NCBI GenBank assembly: GCA_036443405.1
Contig: JAZFYD010000142.1
Coordinates: forward strand, 1 to 11,053
From: JAZFYD01 sp036443405
GTDB lineage: Bacteria > Planctomycetota > PLA2
Reading direction: 5' to 3'
DNA length: 11,053 nt
In this document: positions 7,732-11,053 of the stretch, one piece after another
Layout: each line of letters begins with the position of its first letter
Numbering within the stretch: the first letter of the stretch is position 1
Program-made: the position numbers and the translations under genes
Notes under the pieces: generated by a model
What the model was told of the DNA's origin: nothing
The model's database searches: none
What the model saw: only the letters and a program-made list of their open reading frames with translations

Positions 7732-7737
7732 TAGCTT
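7732..7737 (+). promoter_or_regulatory. Candidate extended -10 element of hutU (TAGCTT)
   Basis: TAGCTT lies 7 nt before the GTG start of hutU and is preceded by TGG, as in an extended -10 (TGn). The gap fits a transcript that starts at or within a base of the GTG. There is no Shine-Dalgarno nearby. No good -35 box was found at 16-18 bp spacing. Confidence 0.42.
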
Positions 7738-7744
7738 CGCGCCC

Positions 7745-9382
7745 GTGCGAGAGATCCATCCCCCCACCGGAACCAAACTGAGCTGCCGCCATTGGGCGGC
7801 GGAAGCCATGTACCGCATGATCCAGCACAACCTGGATCCGGCCGTGGCCGAGAATCCGGATGAGTTGGTCGTCTACGGCGGCACTGGCCGCGCCGCGCGC
7901 AACTGGCAGTGCTTCGACAAGATCCTCGAGACGCTGAAGCGCCTCGGCGAAGACGAGACGATGCTGATCCAGTCCGGCAAACCGGTCGGCGTTTTCAAGA
8001 CGCACAAGGATGCGCCGCGCGGCCTCCTGGTGAACTCGCAGATCGTGCCGCACTGGGCCAACTGGGAGAACTTCCGCGAGTACGAGCGCATGGGCCTGAC
8101 GATGTACGCCCAGATGACCGCAGGCAGTTGGATCTACATCGGCACGCAGGGCATCGTGCAGGGCACGTACGAGACGTTCGTCGAGATGGGCCGGCAGCAC
8201 TTCGATGGAACTCTGGATAACAAGCTGCTCGTGACCGGCGGATGCGGCGGCATGGGCGGCGCGCAACCGTTGGCGGCGACGATGGCCGGCGCCTGCTGTC
8301 TGATCGCCGACGTGGAACGATCGCGCCTCGAAAAGCGCATCGAAACGCGATACCTGGACGAGATCGCGCCGTCGATCGACGCGGCGCTCGAACGAGCGGC
8401 GGAGCGGCCGAATATCTCGATCGGCGTCGAGTGCAACATGGTGGATCTGCTGCGCGCACTGAAGGATCGCAACATCACGCCGGACGTGCTGACCGACCAG
8501 ACCTCCGCGCACGATCCGTTGAACGGTTACGTGCCGGACATGCCGTATCGCGAGGCGCTCGCGCTGCGGGACTCGGATCCGGAGGAGTACACGCGACGGT
8601 CGCTCGCGACGATGGTCGAACACGTCAAGCTCAACAACGAGTTGATGGACCGCGGCGCGGCGACAGTGGACTACGGCAACAACCTCCGCGGGTACGCTGT
8701 CGAGGGCGGCATGGACCGCGACGAGGCGTTTCGGTACCCGGGGTTCGTGCCCGCATACATCCGGCCGCTTTTCTGCGAGGGCAAGGGGCCGTTTCGCTGG
8801 GTGGCGCTGTCGGGCGATCCGGCGGACATCCACAAGACGGACGACCTGGTCCTGGAGCTCTTCCCGGACGACAAGCCGCTCGCCCGCTGGATCACGCTGG
8901 CACGCGAGAAGATCGCGTTTCAGGGTCTGCCGGCGCGCATCTGCTGGCTCGGGTACGGCGCGCGCGCCAAGCTCGGCCTCGCGATCAACGAGCTCGTGCG
9001 ATCAGGCGAAATCTCCGCGCCGATCGTGATCGGGCGCGATCACCTCGATTGCGGTTCCGTCGCGTCGCCGTATAGAGAGACCGAGGCGATGAAGGACGGT
9101 AGCGACGCGATCGCGGATTGGCCGCTCCTGAATGCGCTGCTCAACACGTCCGCCGGCGCGACGTGGGTGTCGCTGCATCACGGCGGCGGCGTCGGCATCG
9201 GTTATTCGATCCACGCCGGCATGGTGGTGTTGGCCGACGGAACGGACGACGCCGCGGCTAGATTGGAGCGGGTGCTGACCACCGACCCCGGCACCGGCGT
9301 GATGCGCCACGCCGACGCCGGCTACGAAGAAGCCATCGACTGCGCCAAACGAACGGGCATCGACCTGCCAATGGTCGAGTGA
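7745..9382 (+). CDS. hutU: Urocanate hydratase (urocanase)
   Basis: This NAD+-dependent cytoplasmic enzyme adds water to urocanate to form 4-imidazolone-5-propionate, the second Hut step. The 545-residue product is near the family norm (about 550). The N-terminal PPTGTKLSCRHW and ELVVYGGTGRAARNW (40-54), the glycine-rich NAD+-contact segment VTGGCGGMGGAQPLA (163-177) and the C-terminal blocks IVIGRDHLDCGSVASPYRETE (427-447) and GATWVSLHHGGGVGIGYS (471-488) are all family signatures. Cys400, in LPARICW, aligns with the cysteine (Cys410 in P. putida) known to be essential. The GTG at 7745 is the only sensible start: no other start codon precedes it in frame nearby and the conserved sequence begins five residues later. 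It diverges from gene A and is separated from hutI by 256 bp that contain repeat copy 2. Confidence 0.97.
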   Translation: MREIHPPTGTKLSCRHWAAEAMYRMIQHNLDPAVAENPDELVVYGGTGRAARNWQCFDKILETLKRLGEDETMLIQSGKPVGVFKTHKDAPRGLLVNSQIVPHWANWENFREYERMGLTMYAQMTAGSWIYIGTQGIVQGTYETFVEMGRQHFDGTLDNKLLVTGGCGGMGGAQPLAATMAGACCLIADVERSRLEKRIETRYLDEIAPSIDAALERAAERPNISIGVECNMVDLLRALKDRNITPDVLTDQTSAHDPLNGYVPDMPYREALALRDSDPEEYTRRSLATMVEHVKLNNELMDRGAATVDYGNNLRGYAVEGGMDRDEAFRYPGFVPAYIRPLFCEGKGPFRWVALSGDPADIHKTDDLVLELFPDDKPLARWITLAREKIAFQGLPARICWLGYGARAKLGLAINELVRSGEISAPIVIGRDHLDCGSVASPYRETEAMKDGSDAIADWPLLNALLNTSAGATWVSLHHGGGVGIGYSIHAGMVVLADGTDDAAARLERVLTTDPGTGVMRHADAGYEEAIDCAKRTGIDLPMVE

Positions 9383-9419
9383 GCGCCTGGTCGGCGGTTC
9401 TGCTGGTTCGTTTGTAGGA

Positions 9420-9578
9420 ACCACAGAGGCACAGAGACACGGAGGCGTTCCTGCACGAAACGAACGTCTTCCGGAAGTTGAACCTCTTCCTGGCTCCCGC
9501 TTGGAGAAGAGAACTCGATCAAGCCGACCTGGAGCCTTCGATCTCCTGTTGGCCTCCCAAACTCCGTGCCTCTGTGGT
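9420..9578. repeat. Intergenic palindromic repeat, copy 2 (159 bp)
   Basis: The ends are perfect 13-bp inverted repeats: ACCACAGAGGCAC (9420-9432) and GTGCCTCTGTGGT (9566-9578). The left arm continues AGAGACACGGAGGCG and the right arm is preceded by GGCCTCCC. A central stem is possible between CTCTTC (9484-9489) and GAAGAG (9506-9511). It lies in the same orientation as copy 1 (1669-1819) and likewise follows a hut stop codon, here by 37 nt. No transposase or coding capacity is seen, so it looks like a non-autonomous MITE- or REP-like element. With its flanks it accounts for the whole hutU-hutI gap, apart from the hutI promoter region. Confidence 0.82.
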
Positions 9579-9622
9579 CACTCTTCTTCGACTCACTTCG
9601 ATCGTTCCCAAGCGCAACGCGT

Positions 9623-9628
9623 TAGAAT
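9623..9628 (+). promoter_or_regulatory. Candidate -10 element of hutI (TAGAAT)
   Basis: TAGAAT matches the -10 consensus TATAAT at five of six positions and stands out in this GC-rich DNA. It ends 10 nt before the hutI ATG at 9639, giving a predicted leader of about 4 nt. No Shine-Dalgarno is present in CCGCGGCCAC. It lies 45 bp past the end of repeat copy 2, so hutI probably has its own transcript as well as any read-through from hutU. Confidence 0.5.
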
Positions 9629-9638
9629 CCGCGGCCAC

Positions 9639-10889
9639 ATGGTCGACCTGTTGATCCACAACGCCTCGCAGATCCTCACGTGCGCCGGGACCGAACCCAA
9701 GAGCGGCCACGACGCGGGCGAGATCGGCCTCGTCGAAGGGCCAGAGAACGGGGCCGTCGCCATCGACGCGGGCAAGATCGTCGCCGTCGGTCCCGAGGCG
9801 GCCAAAGAGTCCGCGGACGAGGAGATCGACGCCCACGGCGGCGTCGTGCTCCCCGGTTTTGTCGACTGCCACACCCATGCGGTCTGGATCGGCAGCCGCG
9901 CCCACGAATTCGAGGAACGCGGCCGCGGCGTCAACTACGAGATGATCGCCAAGCGCGGCGGCGGCATCCGCGCGAGCATGCGCATGCTCCGCGAGGCGAG
10001 CGACGAGGAGCTCAACCTCGCGGTGCTTCGCCACCTCGACACTTTCCTCGAACTGGGTACGACAACGATCGAGGCGAAGTCGGGATACGGGTTGAGTCTC
10101 GACGCCGAACTTCGCTCGCTGCGCGCGCTGAAACAGGACCACACGGTCGAGGTCGTCCGGACGTGCCTCGCCGCGCACTCGATCCCGCCGGAGTTCGACG
10201 ACAACCGCGACGGGTACCTCGACCTCGTTTGCGATGAGATTTACCCGGCCGTCGTCGAGGAGCAGCTTGCGGACTACTGCGACGTCTTCTGCGAGGTCGG
10301 CGTCTTCACGTTCCAGGAAGCGGAGCGCGTCTTGCTCCGCGGCAAGGAACTCGGACTGCGACCGCGTGTGCACGCCGAGCAGCTCTCCCACGCCGGCGGC
10401 GGCCGCCTCGCCGCCCGGGTCGGCGCGATCACCGCCGACCATCTCGAGTTCGCGACAAAGGTCGACGCAACGGCCATGCGCGACGCCGGGGTCATCGCCG
10501 TGTTGTTGCCCGCCGCGAACTACATCTTGGATCAGGCGGAGCGCCCCTCCGCCCGCAGCATGATCAACCTCGGCCTCCCGATTGCGCTCGGCACCGACTT
10601 CAACCCGGGCAGCGCGCCCACGCAGTCCACGCCGCTCAACATCAACATCGCCGTCACGCGTTTCGGCATGAGCATCGCCGAAGCGATCGTCTCCTCGACC
10701 ATCAACGCGGCTCACGCAGCGGGCGTCGGCGACCGTGTCGGTTCGCTCCAGCCCGGCTACCAGGCCGACGTGATCATCTGCGACACGCCGGATTACCGCG
10801 ACATCGCGTACCGGTTCGGCGTCAACCCCGTGCGCACCGTCATCAAACACGGCAAGGTCGTTTGCGACCGCGCCGCGCAGTCACGATGA
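9639..10889 (+). CDS. hutI: Imidazolonepropionase
   Basis: A metal-dependent amidohydrolase that opens the imidazolone ring to N-formimino-L-glutamate, the third Hut step, in the cytoplasm. The 416-residue product is the normal family size. Metal ligands are visible as H78 and H80 in FVDCHTHAVW, H245 in RVHAEQLSHAGG and D320 in ALGTDFNPGS, at positions close to the B. subtilis ligands H80, H82, H249 and D324. RAHEFEERGRGVNY (87-100) and EAKSGYGL (145-152) are further substrate-pocket signatures. The reading frame stays open upstream to 9501, but those 46 codons are translated repeat (copy 2) and are not family sequence. The ATG at 9639 begins MVDLLIHNASQILT, a typical HutI N-terminus, and sits just behind TAGAAT. 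A lipoprotein gene overlaps its stop codon. Confidence 0.97.
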   Translation: MVDLLIHNASQILTCAGTEPKSGHDAGEIGLVEGPENGAVAIDAGKIVAVGPEAAKESADEEIDAHGGVVLPGFVDCHTHAVWIGSRAHEFEERGRGVNYEMIAKRGGGIRASMRMLREASDEELNLAVLRHLDTFLELGTTTIEAKSGYGLSLDAELRSLRALKQDHTVEVVRTCLAAHSIPPEFDDNRDGYLDLVCDEIYPAVVEEQLADYCDVFCEVGVFTFQEAERVLLRGKELGLRPRVHAEQLSHAGGGRLAARVGAITADHLEFATKVDATAMRDAGVIAVLLPAANYILDQAERPSARSMINLGLPIALGTDFNPGSAPTQSTPLNINIAVTRFGMSIAEAIVSSTINAAHAAGVGDRVGSLQPGYQADVIICDTPDYRDIAYRFGVNPVRTVIKHGKVVCDRAAQSR

Positions 10890-11053
10890 GATCGAGCCCC
10901 ATCCTCCTGCTCGCGCTGTTCGCGGCCTGCGGCGGATCGCCCGAGGAGGAGCTGCTCGGCACATGGGAAGCCGATGAGGCCCTGAAGCGCCTTCGTTTCG
11001 AAAAGGGCGCGCGCGCCAACGCCACGTTCGAGTTCACGTTCACGAAAACCGAG
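10886..11053 (+). CDS. Small lipoprotein, N-terminal part (runs off right edge)
   Basis: Translation from the ATG at 10886 gives MRSSPILLLALFAACGGSPE and stays open for 56 codons to the window edge. Residues 5-14 are hydrophobic and are followed by a lipobox-like LFAAC with the lipidated Cys at residue 15, then GGSPEEE, so this is a predicted membrane-anchored lipoprotein. ELLGTWEADE at 22-31 followed by alternating beta-like residues (ATFEFTFTKTE) recalls small lipocalin-like lipoproteins that begin (L/V)xGTW, but the fragment is too short to assign a family. The ATG overlaps the hutI stop (ATGA), so it is probably translationally coupled to hutI. Whether it has any role in histidine use is unknown. 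Confidence 0.8.
   Translation, partial: MRSSPILLLALFAACGGSPEEELLGTWEADEALKRLRFEKGARANATFEFTFTKTE

Noticed and set aside
7602..7744. HutC-type operator in the hutU control region
   Set aside because: I saw no AT-rich palindrome of the kind bound by HutC; the inverted repeats present are GC-rich and unlike it.
7676..8833. Minus-strand open frame opposite hutU
   Set aside because: Antisense to conserved HutU coding sequence; His/Arg/Val-rich low-information protein typical of a GC-driven shadow.
9519..10850. Minus-strand open frame of about 440 codons opposite hutI
   Set aside because: Antisense to conserved HutI and runs into the repeat; Asp/Val/Arg/Ala-rich with no recognisable domain.
1..11053. 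tRNA, rRNA or riboswitch genes
   Set aside because: No cloverleaf with T-loop sequence, ribosomal RNA segment or known riboswitch core was recognised in the short intergenic gaps.

Overview
This window comes from a GC-rich bacterial chromosome. It holds three genes of histidine degradation (hutH, hutU, hutI). Between hutH and hutU, on the opposite strand, lie two very large exported paralogous proteins. Taxonomy cannot be fixed from the sequence alone. The high GC, the tandem TIGR03790-like secreted multidomain proteins, the GGGPE-type mature N-termini, the small lipoprotein and the ACCACAGAGGCAC-type intergenic repeats would suit a planctomycete or another large-genome environmental lineage such as Acidobacteriota or Myxococcota. 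That placement is an inference.

Layout from left to right. Bases 1-96 (minus) are the start of a glycosyltransferase-like gene that runs off the left edge. It diverges from hutH (119-1660, plus) with only 22 bp between them. A structured repeat (1669-1819) and a T-tract separate hutH from the convergent end of a two-gene minus-strand unit. That unit is read from 7601 down to 1840: protein A (968 aa, 4695-7601) and protein B (952 aa, 1840-4698), which overlap by ATGA. A 143-bp divergent gap with GC-rich inverted repeats follows. Then come hutU (7745-9382, plus), a second copy of the repeat (9420-9578), hutI (9639-10889, plus) and a lipoprotein gene that overlaps the hutI stop by ATGA and runs off the right edge.

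Function. HutH turns histidine into urocanate, HutU turns urocanate into imidazolone propionate, and HutI opens the ring to N-formimino-L-glutamate. The enzyme for the last step (HutG or HutF/HutG) is not in the window. All three proteins look intact and keep their expected catalytic residues. Proteins A and B are predicted to be exported. Each has a TIGR03790-like N-terminal region interrupted by a TPR-like helical insert, then Ig-like beta-sandwich regions, a PA14-like region and a discoidin-like C-terminus. Their function is unknown, and nothing in the sequence ties them to histidine use beyond position.

Regulation. The first genes of transcription units lack convincing Shine-Dalgarno sites. 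Instead they carry a TAnnnT -10-like hexamer ending 6-11 nt before the start codon (hutH, A, hutU, hutI), which suggests leaderless or nearly leaderless mRNAs. The two downstream genes (B and the lipoprotein) instead begin at ATGA stop-start overlaps.
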